A program made the translations under genes and the position numbers. The notes under the pieces are model-generated. The model did no database searches and was not told where the DNA came from. It was given only the letters and a program-made list of their open reading frames with translations. Shown piece by piece: positions 25,001 through 34,010 of a stretch of DNA of 64,000 nucleotides (position 1 is its first letter; each line of letters starts with the position of its first letter). Origin of the DNA: Gemmobacter sp. (GTDB lineage Bacteria > Pseudomonadota > Alphaproteobacteria > Rhodobacterales > Rhodobacteraceae); the NCBI RefSeq assembly GCF_034676705.1, contig NZ_JAUCBS010000013.1, positions 2,026,501-2,090,500 of the forward strand, written 5' to 3'.

Positions 25001-26070
25001 CCGACTGGGCGGAACAGGTTGCCCGTGGCCGGGCCTGGCTGGAAACCGCGTTCTGGGTGCTGGCGGCGGCCATCATCGCGCTGATGATGTCGGCGGCGAT
25101 GGCGCTGTCGTCCTGGCTGAACGCGAGCATGGGGCGCGAGACCCCGCCGTCCGAGGCGCTGATCATCGACCTGACCGAACTGCCGGTCAGCGAGCTGATG
25201 TCCGAGGAACCCGCCCCGCCGGCCCCGCCTTCGGTGGAACAGATGGAGGAGGTGGCCCCGCAGGCCGAGGCCGAGCCGGAGGTGGAGCCCGAACCCGAAC
25301 CCTTGCCCGAGCCGGTTGCCGAACCGCTGCCCGAGCCGGAGCCGATCCCGGAGCCCGAGCCGGTGGTAGAGCAGGTGCCGGAACCCGAGCCGATCCCGGA
25401 ACCCGAACCCGTGGTGGAGCAACTGCCCGAACCGGAACCGATCCCGGAACCGGAACCTGTAGTGGAGCAACTGCCGGAACCCGAGCCGCTGCCGGAACCC
25501 GAACCCGTGGCCGAACCGCTCCCGGAACCGGAACCCATCCCGGAGCCCGAGCCGGTGAAGCTGCCCGAGCCGGAACCGGAGCCCGAGTTCGACGAAGTCG
25601 CCGCCATCCCCGAGGTGCGCCCCGAACCCCGCCCCGAACCCAAGCCGGAACCGAAGAAGGTGGAAAAGCCGGTCGAGAAGAAGGCCCCGCCGAAAAAGGC
25701 CGAAGCGCCGAAGAAAAAGGCCGACAGCACCCGCAACGTCGCCGCCACGGCGGCCAGTGCCGCCAGCGCGGCGGCCTCTGCCAGCGGGGCAACGGCGGCG
25801 GATGCCGAGGCGCGGTGGAAGCGGTCCATTCAGGGCCAGTTGGCCAAGCACATGCAGCGCAAGAGCTTCAACATGCGCGGGGTGCAGGCAACGCTTGCGA
25901 TCAGCATCGACGGTGGCGGGCGGGTGACCGGCGTTGCCTTGCGGTCGGGCACCGGCAATGCGGCTGTGGATGCGCAGCTGGTTGCGCATGCCCGCGCCAA
26001 GGGCAGCGTCACCGCGCCGCCCGATGGCAAGGCCGATACGCTGCTGCTGCCCGTCCGACTGCAACGCTGA
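24997..26070 (+). CDS. tonB: TonB energy transducer
   Basis: 357 residues. The N-terminal membrane anchor (about 16-38: FWVLAAAIIALMMSAAMALS) is followed by a long Pro-Glu repeat region (about 65-215, with units such as EPEPIPEPEPVVEQLPEP). A Lys-rich part (KPVEKKAPPKKAEAPKKKAD), an Ala-rich spacer and a C-terminal TonB domain (about 275-357: IQGQLAKHMQRKSFNMRGVQ ... LLLPVRLQR) complete it. The protein spans the periplasm and powers outer-membrane receptors for iron chelates or other cargo. No receptor gene is in the window. Confidence 0.93.
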   Translation: MTDWAEQVARGRAWLETAFWVLAAAIIALMMSAAMALSSWLNASMGRETPPSEALIIDLTELPVSELMSEEPAPPAPPSVEQMEEVAPQAEAEPEVEPEPEPLPEPVAEPLPEPEPIPEPEPVVEQVPEPEPIPEPEPVVEQLPEPEPIPEPEPVVEQLPEPEPLPEPEPVAEPLPEPEPIPEPEPVKLPEPEPEPEFDEVAAIPEVRPEPRPEPKPEPKKVEKPVEKKAPPKKAEAPKKKADSTRNVAATAASAASAAASASGATAADAEARWKRSIQGQLAKHMQRKSFNMRGVQATLAISIDGGGRVTGVALRSGTGNAAVDAQLVAHARAKGSVTAPPDGKADTLLLPVRLQR

Positions 26071-26090
26071 TCATCGGTGGACGCGATGAC

Positions 26091-26123
26091 AAGGGCCGTG
26101 CCGCAGGGGGCGCGGCCCTTTGT
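26091..26123 (+). terminator. Terminator of the exbB-exbD-tonB operon
   Basis: AAGGGCCG (26091-26098) pairs with CGGCCCTT (26113-26120), 20 bases after the tonB stop, and is followed by TGT. The 14-base loop is GC-rich. It fits the end of the operon. Confidence 0.6.
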
Positions 26124-26153
26124 CCATCCGGCAATCCGGCAAGGCCACCCGCA

Positions 26154-26182
26154 AAACAAAAAGACCGCCCCGAAGGACGGCC
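26154..26182 (-). terminator. UUCG-loop terminator of the IalB gene
   Basis: On the minus strand it reads GGCCGTCC-TTCG-GGGCGGTC followed by TTTTTGTTTT. The 8-bp stem uses two G-U pairs and closes on a C(UUCG)G tetraloop, a very stable form. It lies 25 bases after the gene's stop. Confidence 0.85.
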
Positions 26183-26207
26183 CTTGATCTGTAATCGCCG
26201 CCTGCGC

Positions 26208-26738
26208 TTATTTGCAGCGGTTCTCGGCCTCTTGCATGGCGGCGCTGAAGCCCATGAGCGAGAAGGTATCCTTCGTCTCGGTCCCGCGAGCCGAGGCGCC
26301 AGAGATCACCGCCTCGCTTCCCTTTTTCATCGCAGCCAGCAGGGCGGCGTCGTCATTGGCGTTCGCGGGCCAGGCCCATTCGCCATCGGTAAACAGGGTG
26401 AACTTGTCGGACCCGATTTCCACCGTGACCTGCGCGCCCTTGGCATAGCCGTAACCGGGCGTGAACGAGATTTCGCCCTTGGCGCCCTGACCGGGGCGGA
26501 AGGTGACGAACATCATCGTGTCGCCGCGGCGCACCTGCGCGGGCTTGCCGCCGCGGGTGTTCACCGATTCCTTGGGGGCCGACACGCCCCAGCATTCCTT
26601 GGGGCTGTCCCAGACGCAAACGCTCCAGTCCGTCTTGGCCGATACGCATTTCGTCTGCTGCGCCGTCTGTGCCTCGGCGGCCGAAAGGCCCATTGCCAGA
26701 ACCGCACCTGCCAGCGCGCCCGCCATACGTATCGTCAT
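26208..26738 (-). CDS. Invasion-associated locus B (IalB) family protein
   Basis: 176 residues from MTIRMAGALAGAVLAMGLSA, a clear signal peptide ending at AAEA-QT, so the protein is exported. The mature part has four Cys (KCVSAK, WSVCVWDSPKECWG, ENRCK) that could form disulfides, and the family pattern ESVNTRGGKPAQVRRGDTMM, then FVTFRPG. IalB-like proteins are widespread in free-living Rhodobacterales and their role there is unknown; the Bartonella name does not imply invasion. A longer frame reaches 26900, but its start has no signal peptide. It is divergent from the asparaginase gene. Confidence 0.88.
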   Translation of the reverse strand: MTIRMAGALAGAVLAMGLSAAEAQTAQQTKCVSAKTDWSVCVWDSPKECWGVSAPKESVNTRGGKPAQVRRGDTMMFVTFRPGQGAKGEISFTPGYGYAKGAQVTVEIGSDKFTLFTDGEWAWPANANDDAALLAAMKKGSEAVISGASARGTETKDTFSLMGFSAAMQEAENRCK

Positions 26739-26932
26739 CTGCCCCGATGCCTCCAGTCGTTCCCTGCCTGCGGCCACTGTGCCGCACGTCCCTGTGCGGC
26801 TGGACCTTTTCCTGTGGCAGGGGTCATTGCAACTCGATATGCCGTCTATTAGCGCGAAACTGCCGGGTGGTGAAACCCCTTTGGGCGTCAAATCGCGCAT
26901 CTGTTATGCGATTCAATGCACAGGAGCGGCGA

Positions 26933-27925
26933 ATGGGTGCGGTCCCGATGGTGGAACTGTGGCGCGGCGGGCGGATGGAAAGCCGCCATCTGGGCCATGC
27001 GGTGGTCTGGCATGCAACCGGCGGGCTGGTCGAAAGCTGGGGCAATGCGGCCGAGGTGATCTTTCCGCGGTCGTCGTGCAAGATGTTGCAGGCGCTGCCC
27101 CTGCTGGAAAGCGGGGCCGGTGCGGGCTTGCGGCCGGAACAGCTGGCGCTGGCCTGCGCCAGCCATCAGGGCGCGGCGCTGCATGTGGATGCGGTCGGGC
27201 GCTGGCTGGCCGATATGGACATGTCGGAATCCGACCTGCGCTGCGGCTGCCACGAACCGGGCGACCGGGACGAGCGTGACCGGCTGATCCGGGGCGGCGA
27301 AAGCCCCTGCCAGATCCACAACAACTGTTCGGGCAAGCATACCGGCTTTCTGATGCTGAACCGCCACCTGGGGGGCGATGCCGAATATGTGCTGCCCGAC
27401 CATCCGGTGCAGCAGGCGGTCAAGCAGGCATTCGAGGAGGTGACCGGCGAAACCAGCCCGGGCTATGGCATCGACGGTTGTTCGGCGCCGAACCATGCCA
27501 CCTCGGTCAGCGGGCTGGCGCGGTCGATGGCGGCCTTTGCCGCGGCCACGGGCGGGGGCGATGCCCGCGACCGCGCGATGTTCGCCCTGACCCGGGCGAT
27601 GGCCGCGCATCCGGCGCATGTGGCCGGCGAAACCCGCGCCTGCACCGAACTGATGCGCGCCATGGGGGGCCGCGTGGCCATCAAGACCGGGGCCGAGGCG
27701 GTGTTCGTGGCCATCATCCCGGAAAAGCAGCTGGGCATTGCGCTGAAGATCGCCGATGGCGGCACCCGCGCGTCCGAGGCGGCGATCTGCGCCCTGCTGG
27801 TGCGCCACGGCGTGCTGGAGGCCGATCACCCCGCCACCCGCAAGCGGCTGAACGCCGTGCAGGCCAACTGGCGCGGGGTGGAAACCGGCATGGTGCAACT
27901 GGCGCCGGGCTTTCCGGCGGCCTGA
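26933..27925 (+). CDS. Asparaginase (class 3, Rhizobium etli type)
   Basis: 330 residues from the ATG 8 bases after AGGAGCGG; an earlier ATG at 26906 is possible. It matches the asparaginase family of R. etli ReAV. The Ser-x-x-Lys pair is in PRSSCKMLQALP (Ser47, Lys50), and the Cys/Lys site is in HNNCSGKHTGFLM. GIDGCSAPNHATSVSGLARS and GGRVAIKTGAEAVFVAIIPE are also conserved. The enzyme splits L-asparagine to aspartate and ammonia in the cytoplasm. A DMT-type exporter follows 42 bases later, but a shared role is only a guess. Confidence 0.9.
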   Translation: MGAVPMVELWRGGRMESRHLGHAVVWHATGGLVESWGNAAEVIFPRSSCKMLQALPLLESGAGAGLRPEQLALACASHQGAALHVDAVGRWLADMDMSESDLRCGCHEPGDRDERDRLIRGGESPCQIHNNCSGKHTGFLMLNRHLGGDAEYVLPDHPVQQAVKQAFEEVTGETSPGYGIDGCSAPNHATSVSGLARSMAAFAAATGGGDARDRAMFALTRAMAAHPAHVAGETRACTELMRAMGGRVAIKTGAEAVFVAIIPEKQLGIALKIADGGTRASEAAICALLVRHGVLEADHPATRKRLNAVQANWRGVETGMVQLAPGFPAA

Positions 27926-27967
27926 GCGGGCCTTGCACCCGGCCCGACATGGGGCCTTGATGGCCCC

Positions 27968-28873
27968 ATGAGCGAATCAAGCGTGAACCGGCCCGTCGCG
28001 GGCGTGTTGTGGATGGTGCTGTCGGGGCTGTGCTTCGTGGCCGTCACGGGTGTGGTGCGGTTTCTGGGCACTGACCTGCCGGCGCCGCAATCGGCGTTTC
28101 TGCGCTTTGGCTGGGCATTCCTGTTCCTGCTGCCCACGCTGGTGCCGCTGATCCGGGCCGGGCTGCCGCAAGGCGCCTGGCCGCTGGTGGGCCTGCGGGG
28201 GCTGGTGCATATGGGCGCCGTCAGCTTCTGGTTCTATGCCATGGCCCGCATCCCGGTGGCCGAGGTGACGGCGATCGGCTTTCTCAACCCGATCATCGTC
28301 ACGCTGGGCGCCGCGCTGTTCTTTGGCGAAAAACTGGCGCTGCGCCGGTTGTCGGCCATCGGCATTGCGGTGATCGGGGCGCTGGTCGTGCTGCGGCCGG
28401 GGCTGCGAGAGCTGGGCTCGGGCCAGCTGGCGCAGGTGGTGGCGGCGTTCTTTTTCGCCAGCAGCTATCTGCTGGCCAAACGCCTCAGCGGGATGCTGCC
28501 CGCCGGTGCCATCGTGGCGCTGATGTCGGCCACGGTCACCATCGCGCTGATGCCGGTGGCGCTGTCGGTCTGGGTGCCGGTCACGCTGGAACAGCTGGCC
28601 TGGCTGGGGCTGGTCGCGGCCTTTGCCACCGCGGGCCACTATACCATGACGCGGGCCTTTGCGCTGGCGCCGGTGTCGGTGACGCAGCCGGTGGTGTTCC
28701 TGCAACTGGTCTGGGCCACCATCCTTGGCGCGGCTGCCTTTGCCGAGCCGGTGGACCCCTGGATCCTGGCCGGCGGCGCGCTGATCATCGGGGCGATCAG
28801 CTACATGACCCTGCGCGAGGCGCAGCTGAAGCGGGCGGGCGTGACCCCGGTGGCCGGCGCCGACAAGATCTAG
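27968..28873 (+). CDS. EamA/DMT-family transporter
   Basis: 301 residues with ten predicted membrane helices arranged as two EamA repeats (about 10-145 and 155-290). Typical elements are GVVRFLGTDLPAPQSAFLRF at the start of the first repeat, IPVAEVTAIGFLNPIIVTLG ending the fourth helix, and APVSVTQPVVFLQLVWATIL in the second repeat. Such proteins export amino acids, purines or other metabolites; the substrate is not predictable here. Its TAG stop shares the palindrome CTAG with the stop of the opposite ubiquinone-hydroxylase-like gene. Confidence 0.88.
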   Translation: MSESSVNRPVAGVLWMVLSGLCFVAVTGVVRFLGTDLPAPQSAFLRFGWAFLFLLPTLVPLIRAGLPQGAWPLVGLRGLVHMGAVSFWFYAMARIPVAEVTAIGFLNPIIVTLGAALFFGEKLALRRLSAIGIAVIGALVVLRPGLRELGSGQLAQVVAAFFFASSYLLAKRLSGMLPAGAIVALMSATVTIALMPVALSVWVPVTLEQLAWLGLVAAFATAGHYTMTRAFALAPVSVTQPVVFLQLVWATILGAAAFAEPVDPWILAGGALIIGAISYMTLREAQLKRAGVTPVAGADKI

Positions 28874-30069
28874 CGCAGGCCAAGCCCCGCCTTCATCAGC
28901 GCCCGGCGCACCGGGGCAATGCCATACAGCGCGCCCAGCACGCCCGCGCGCAGGTCGCGCAGCGGCTGGGGTTCCAGCATGGAGGCGCGGTTCAGCAGAT
29001 CAATCCCCCGCGCGCGGATCTGCACATCCAGATGGCGGCGCCGTTCATAGGCGGCCAGCATCGCGGGGCTGCCCAGCGGTGTGGAGCCACCGCTGGCCAG
29101 ATCCAGCAATGCGCGCAGGTCGGCCAGGCTCATGTTCAGGCCCTGCGCGCCGATGGGCGGCACCACATGGGCGGCTTCGGCGATCAGGGCGGTATGCGGT
29201 GCGGTCAGCCGGTCGGCCACCTGCGCGATGATCGGCCAGACGGCGCGGCGGCTGGCCAAGATCAGCGGGCCAAGGATTCCGCACGATCGTTCGGTTATTG
29301 CCGCCTCGAACTCTGGCACCGGCAGGGCGGCCAGCCGTTCCGCCTCTGGCCCCCGCTCCATCCAGACGATAGCCGAGGCGGGCAGGCCACCCCGATCGGG
29401 CAGCGGCACCAGCGTGAACGGTCCGCCAGAGCGGTGAATCTCGGTCGATACATTGTCATGCGGGGTCGGGTGGGTGACGGCAAAGACCACCGCCTTCTGG
29501 CCATAGCGGGTTACCTGCGCGCCAATTCCCAGCGCCAGCCGCACCGCCGAATTGCGCCCGTCGGCCGCCACCAGCAGCCGCGCGGCGAACTGGCTGCCGT
29601 CCGACAGCCGGACCAGCGCCGCATCCTCGCGCGCGGTGACACCAAGGGTGGCCACGCCGGGGCGGAAATCCACATTGGGCAATTCGGCCAGCCGCGCCAC
29701 CATCTCGCGCCGCAACAGCCAGTTGGGCAGGTTCCAGCCGAACGGCTGTTCGGAAACATCCGCGGCATCGAAATCCCGCACCAGCCGCGCCACCGGCTGC
29801 GCCCCGCCGGCATCGACGATGCGCATCACCTGCAAGGGCGCGGCATGGGGCGCCAGCCGCGCCCACAGCCCCGCCGCCTCCAGCACGGGAATCGACGGTT
29901 GCAGAAAGGCGGTCGTGCGGATGTCGGCGCCGTCGGCCGTTTCCTCGGTCACCGGGGGGGCAGGGTCCACGCAGACCACGCCGAACCCGGCCGCGCCAAA
30001 GGCCGCCGCCGCCGTCAGCCCCGCGACCCCGCCGCCCGAGATCAGAACATCCACCTGTTGCCGGTCCAT
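28870..30069 (-). CDS. UbiH/COQ6-family FAD monooxygenase
   Basis: 399 residues from MDRQQVDVLISGGGVAGLTA. The FAD-binding GGGVAG is near the start, DGRNSAVR is in the middle, and the second FAD motif (TALIAEAAHVVPPIGAQGLN, then MSLADLRAL) shows the GAQG(L/M)N pattern of ring hydroxylases of ubiquinone synthesis. In that pathway it would add an OH group to the prenylated benzene ring (UbiH, UbiF or UbiI position). The typical GDAAH is EAAH here, a mild change. A longer frame starts at 30117, but MDRQQ fits the family better. Which ring position it acts on is open. Confidence 0.88.
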   Translation of the reverse strand: MDRQQVDVLISGGGVAGLTAAAAFGAAGFGVVCVDPAPPVTEETADGADIRTTAFLQPSIPVLEAAGLWARLAPHAAPLQVMRIVDAGGAQPVARLVRDFDAADVSEQPFGWNLPNWLLRREMVARLAELPNVDFRPGVATLGVTAREDAALVRLSDGSQFAARLLVAADGRNSAVRLALGIGAQVTRYGQKAVVFAVTHPTPHDNVSTEIHRSGGPFTLVPLPDRGGLPASAIVWMERGPEAERLAALPVPEFEAAITERSCGILGPLILASRRAVWPIIAQVADRLTAPHTALIAEAAHVVPPIGAQGLNMSLADLRALLDLASGGSTPLGSPAMLAAYERRRHLDVQIRARGIDLLNRASMLEPQPLRDLRAGVLGALYGIAPVRRALMKAGLGLR

Positions 30070-30144
30070 CGCCCAACCCCTTGCCTTTGGGCCGAGTTTA
30101 GGCCGGGCGCGCGCCAAGGGGAATGGGCCGCGGTGCCGCAGCGA

Positions 30145-30390
30145 TCACCCCCGGGTGATCGCGATCAGCAGACCGAACACCACCGGCACCATCGCCAGTG
30201 CCGCCATGGCCAGCACGGCCAGGCCCCATTGCACCGTGCCGATGATCAGCAGGCTGAGCAGGCCGGCGATCAGGTAGAACACCGATTCCGGCTCGCGCGC
30301 GATGTCGCGGGCGATGGTGCCGATGATCGGCAGGCGATACAGGATGCCGCCCGGAACGGGCGCGTCGGACAGGGCCATCGGGGTCTCCAT
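30145..30390 (-). CDS. Small two-helix membrane protein, unknown
   Basis: 81 residues from METPMALSDAPVPGGILYRL; MALSD at 30376 is the alternative start. Two hydrophobic segments (about 36-55: SVFYLIAGLLSLLIIGTVQW; about 58-78: LAVLAMAALAMVPVVFGLLI) suggest a hairpin in the inner membrane. The short N-terminal part (YRLPIIGTIARDIAREPESV) is amphipathic. No known family is recognised. It lies between the UbiH-like gene and a nucleotidase gene on the same strand and could be cotranscribed with either. Confidence 0.7.
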   Translation of the reverse strand: METPMALSDAPVPGGILYRLPIIGTIARDIAREPESVFYLIAGLLSLLIIGTVQWGLAVLAMAALAMVPVVFGLLIAITRG

Positions 30391-30459
30391 GCCAAAAGCT
30401 ATGGCATGGATGTGGCTTCGGCCGGCGCCTTTGCCCATCGGGCAGATTGCCGCGCTGCG

Positions 30460-31116
30460 TCAGCCGGCCGCAGGCGCCAGCCGCGCCAGAAATGCCGAGA
30501 GATCGTCGGTATGGTGGTGGATATGCACGGCAGGCGCTGCCAGCGGGGCCACATGCACCGTCTGCATTCCCATCGCATGGGGTGCCGCCAGATTGCGCGC
30601 GTCATCCTCGAACATCGCGGCGCGGGTGGGATCCAGCCGGTCGATGCCGAAGATGGTTTCAAAGGCCGCACGTTCGGGCTTGGGGCGGAACCCGGCCTCG
30701 ACCACGCCATAGACCGCGTCGAACAGCCCCGACAGGCCGCGCGCCGCCAGCACCCGTTCGGCATAGGGCACGGTTGCATTGGTATAGACGATGCGCCGCC
30801 CCGGCAGGGCCGCGATGCGGGCCGCCAGCAGCGGATCGGGTTCCAGCGCCTGCAAGCCGATCTCGTGGACATCCTCCAGATAGGGCGCGGGGTCGATGCC
30901 ATGTTCCGCCATCAGCCCGGCCAGCGTGGTGCCATACTGCGCCCAGTAATGGGCGCGCAGGCGGTTCGCCTCTGCCGGATCGACGTTCAGCGCCTGCGAG
31001 ACCCAGGCCGTCATCCGCGCCTCGATCTGGTCGAACAGGCGGGCCTGTGGCGGGTAAAGCGTGTTGTCCAGATCAAAGACCCAGGCGGAGACGTGGGAAA
31101 AGCTGTGCGCGACCAT
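30460..31116 (-). CDS. Pyrimidine 5'-nucleotidase (HAD superfamily)
   Basis: 218 residues. The HAD nucleophile motif is WVFDLDNTLYPP (Asp15, Asp17). The Thr of motif II is in RIVYTNATVPYAERVL, the Lys of motif III in GFRPKPERAAFETI, and the acidic motif IV in AAMFEDDARNL. The cap region and the NTLYPP variant match the yeast Sdt1-like pyrimidine nucleotidases that dephosphorylate UMP/CMP in the cytoplasm. It is divergent from the GntR regulator. Confidence 0.88.
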   Translation of the reverse strand: MVAHSFSHVSAWVFDLDNTLYPPQARLFDQIEARMTAWVSQALNVDPAEANRLRAHYWAQYGTTLAGLMAEHGIDPAPYLEDVHEIGLQALEPDPLLAARIAALPGRRIVYTNATVPYAERVLAARGLSGLFDAVYGVVEAGFRPKPERAAFETIFGIDRLDPTRAAMFEDDARNLAAPHAMGMQTVHVAPLAAPAVHIHHHTDDLSAFLARLAPAAG

Positions 31117-31197
31117 GCCGGCACGCTACGGCGCGGCGCGGGGAATGACAATGCTGTGCCTTGAATGGGCGCGCGGCTGGCGCTAGCGTTCGCGCCC

Positions 31198-31878
31198 ATG
31201 ACCGCACAGGAACGCAAACCCCCGCCCGGACCGCCCAAGGACGCCTATACGCTTATTCTCGAGGCGATCGACCGCGGCATCTATCGCCCGGGCGACCGGC
31301 TGGTCGAATCCGAACTGGCCGACCGTTTCGGCGTGTCGCGCACCCCGGTGCGCGAGGCGTTGCAGCGGCTGGAAACCCAGTCGATGCTGGCGCGCGATGG
31401 CCGCAGCCTGATCGTGGCTTCGCTGGATCACAACCAGCTGGCCGAACTTTACGTCGTGCGAGCCGAGCTGGAGGGGCTGGCCGCCCGTCTGGCCGCCCAG
31501 CACGCCAGCGAGGAAGAAATCCGCGTCCTGCGCGCCATGGTCGAGGAGGACCGCCGCCTGCTGGGCGATCCGGGCGCACTGGCGCGGGCCAACCGGCGAT
31601 TCCACAAGCAGATCCACCTGGCCTCGCACAACCGATACCTGGTGCAGCAGCTGGACCTTGTGCATCGGTCGATGGCGCTGCTGGCCTCCACCTCGCTGGC
31701 GGCCGAGGGGCGCGATGCGGCGGCGCTGGCCGAACATGACGCGATCATCAAGGCGATTGCCGCGCGCGATGGCGACGCCGCCTATGATGCGCTGCGCACC
31801 CATATTTCGCGCGCGTTCGAGACGCGCCTGAAGATCGACGCCGGCGAGGTGCGGACCCGCGGCGGCAAAGAGGGCTGA
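31198..31878 (+). CDS. GntR-family regulator (FCD type)
   Basis: 226 residues from MTAQERKPPPGPPKDAYTLI. The N-terminal winged HTH (about 15-80: RPGDRLVESELADRFGVSRT, then PVREALQRLE) is followed by an FCD all-helical sensor domain (about 95-215), with metal/ligand-type residues in RFHKQIHLASHN and AEHDAIIKAI. FCD regulators often sense organic acids or sugars. The last 97 bases overlap the 3' end of a glycosyltransferase gene on the other strand. It is divergent from the nucleotidase. The target genes are unknown. Confidence 0.9.
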   Translation: MTAQERKPPPGPPKDAYTLILEAIDRGIYRPGDRLVESELADRFGVSRTPVREALQRLETQSMLARDGRSLIVASLDHNQLAELYVVRAELEGLAARLAAQHASEEEIRVLRAMVEEDRRLLGDPGALARANRRFHKQIHLASHNRYLVQQLDLVHRSMALLASTSLAAEGRDAAALAEHDAIIKAIAARDGDAAYDALRTHISRAFETRLKIDAGEVRTRGGKEG

Positions 31879-33926
31879 GCCCCCGGCAAGGGCGCCAGCC
31901 GCATCTCTTGCCCCAGCGTGCGGGCGGTGCGCGCTGCGGCGGTTTCCGTGGCTGGGGTATCGGCCGGGGCTGCCCGCGCATCGTGGAACGGCGACCGGCG
32001 CGGCCGGGCGGCGATTGGCGGCCCGGGGGCCTCCTGGGGCAGGTCGGTGGTCGGACCGGGCATGGCATCGCCGGCGATCTGGTCGAAATGGCCATGACTG
32101 GTCTTGGCCCAGTAGAACGGGTTGCGGAACGCCTCCCACAAGGCGCGCCAGCCGGCGATGGCGCCCAGGGGGTGATACAGGTGCAGCAGCGGCACCACCG
32201 GCCACATCCGCCCGTGCCGGGTGCGCGCCAGGCCCACGGCCCCCGTCGCCATCACCAGCGCCTCGGACAGCAGGAACAGGCCGACCAGCCCCCAGATGCC
32301 CCCTTGCGGCAGCAGCGCCTGCACCGGATGCGGCAGGCCGGCAAGGATGGCCCAGAACGTCCACATCACCGGGGCCAGCAACACCTGGCTTTGCGCCCCC
32401 AGGAACACCACCTGATAGCCCAGGAACCCCCGCCAGCCCAGATCGCGCCACAGCCCGACCGGATCGCGCATATGGATGGCCCAGGTCAGGATATGCCCCT
32501 TGATCCAGCGCGACCGCTGCCTGACCCAGGGCCGCAGGCGGCAGTTCGCCTCCTCGTGCGTGGTGGTGGGCAGCATTTCGGTGCGCAAGCCGTGGCGGGC
32601 CAGCCGCACGCCCAGATCGGCGTCTTCGGTCACGTTGTGCGCATCCCAGGCGCCGACCCGCTCCAGCGCCTCGCGCCGCATGAACAGGGTGGTGCCCCCC
32701 AGCGGCATCGGCAGGCGCAGGTGTTCCAGCGCGGGCATCACCACGCGGAACCAGCTGGCATATTCGGTGGTGAACAGCCGGGCCAGCAGGTTGGTGCGCG
32801 GATTGTAGTAATCCAGGCACCCTTGCAGGCAGACCACCTCGGGGCCGCGATCGGCAAAGCGCTGCACTACCTTGCGCAGCTGGTCGGGATCGGGCGCATC
32901 TTCGGCGTCATAGATGCCGATGATGCTGCCCCGGCAGAAATCCAGCGCATAGTTCATGGCGCGGGGTTTCGTGGTGATCGGGCCATCGGGCACGATGACA
33001 ACGCGCATCCAGCCGGGCAGGTGGCAGGCGGCCAGCGCGGCGCGCGTCTCGGTATCTTTGGCCTCCAGCACGATCAGCACGTCCAGCAGGGCGCGCGGGT
33101 AATCCAGCCGGCCCAGCCGCTGCAACAGGCGCGGGGCAATGCCGGGTTCGCCATACAGCGGCAGCAGGATGGAAATGACGGGCAGCCGCAGCGGCTGGGC
33201 CTGTGGCAGGGCAGGCCCGGGGCGGCGCAGCGCCAGCCCCAGCGCGGTGGCCCGCAGCGCGGTGGTGGCGGCCAGCGACAGCACCAGCCAGCCCAGCAGC
33301 AGCCCCATCACCACCAGCGGCGCGGCGGCCAGCACCGCGGCCAGCAGCACCAGCGCCGCCGGCCCCTGCCAGCCGGCCAGCCCGCGCCAGCTGCGCGCGC
33401 TGATCGCCACCGGAACGCGCGATTCCGCCTCCAGCCGCAGGTGCAGGCCCGATGCCGCCGATATCGCCTGCTGGATCGCCGCCAGCGGCGCATGCGACAG
33501 CCGCACGGGGCCAAGCGCCGCTGTCACCTCGGCCGCGTGGCGGGGCCATTCGGCAGGCCGCGCCAGGGCCACCAGCACCTCGCCCCCGACATGGCGCAAG
33601 GGGACCAGCCCCAGCGTCAGGCAACGCCGCGCGCCCAGCCGGTCCACCAGCCGCGGATCGGGCGGGTCGGACAGCGGATCGGTCAGCGGCAGGCCCGACA
33701 GGCGCGCGGTGGCCCCGGCCAGATCGCGCGGGGGCACCAGCCCCTCGCCCGCCAGGGCCTCGGCCAGCGGCAGATGCAGGCGGTCGGCCACGGCGCGGGC
33801 ATGGCGCAGTTCGGCCGGGCGCAGGGCATGGCAGGACAGCAGATGGTCGGCCATCCGGTCCTCGCTGCTGCGCCGGTCGTGGCCTGCCGGCTGATCGGCG
33901 ATGAATCGCCCGGTCTGGATATGCAT
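31782..33926 (-). CDS. Large family-2 glycosyltransferase with GspE/MshE N-terminal domain
   Basis: 714 residues. Residues about 25-150 resemble the MshEN/T2SSE N-terminal domain, which in some proteins binds c-di-GMP. Membrane helices at about 185-235 precede a GT2 domain (PVISILLPLYGEPGIAPRLL; acidic DAEDAPDP; NVTEDADLGVRLARHG; RQRSRWIKGH), like cellulose-synthase-type enzymes. More helices lie at about 500-590. The final about 90 residues after YWAKTSHGHFDQIAG look disordered and overlap the GntR gene on the opposite strand by 97 bases. The start has AGGAGGGG before the ATG. The sugar product is unknown. Confidence 0.85.
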   Translation of the reverse strand: MHIQTGRFIADQPAGHDRRSSEDRMADHLLSCHALRPAELRHARAVADRLHLPLAEALAGEGLVPPRDLAGATARLSGLPLTDPLSDPPDPRLVDRLGARRCLTLGLVPLRHVGGEVLVALARPAEWPRHAAEVTAALGPVRLSHAPLAAIQQAISAASGLHLRLEAESRVPVAISARSWRGLAGWQGPAALVLLAAVLAAAPLVVMGLLLGWLVLSLAATTALRATALGLALRRPGPALPQAQPLRLPVISILLPLYGEPGIAPRLLQRLGRLDYPRALLDVLIVLEAKDTETRAALAACHLPGWMRVVIVPDGPITTKPRAMNYALDFCRGSIIGIYDAEDAPDPDQLRKVVQRFADRGPEVVCLQGCLDYYNPRTNLLARLFTTEYASWFRVVMPALEHLRLPMPLGGTTLFMRREALERVGAWDAHNVTEDADLGVRLARHGLRTEMLPTTTHEEANCRLRPWVRQRSRWIKGHILTWAIHMRDPVGLWRDLGWRGFLGYQVVFLGAQSQVLLAPVMWTFWAILAGLPHPVQALLPQGGIWGLVGLFLLSEALVMATGAVGLARTRHGRMWPVVPLLHLYHPLGAIAGWRALWEAFRNPFYWAKTSHGHFDQIAGDAMPGPTTDLPQEAPGPPIAARPRRSPFHDARAAPADTPATETAAARTARTLGQEMRLAPLPGAQPSLPPRVRTSPASIFRRVSNAREIWVRSAS

Positions 33927-34010
33927 CCGCCCCTCCTGACCCGCACAGGGTGCAGGGTCAGGGTTAACACCGGGTTAATGGTGCGGGCTCAAAGGCTGGT
34001 CGGTCGCCGG

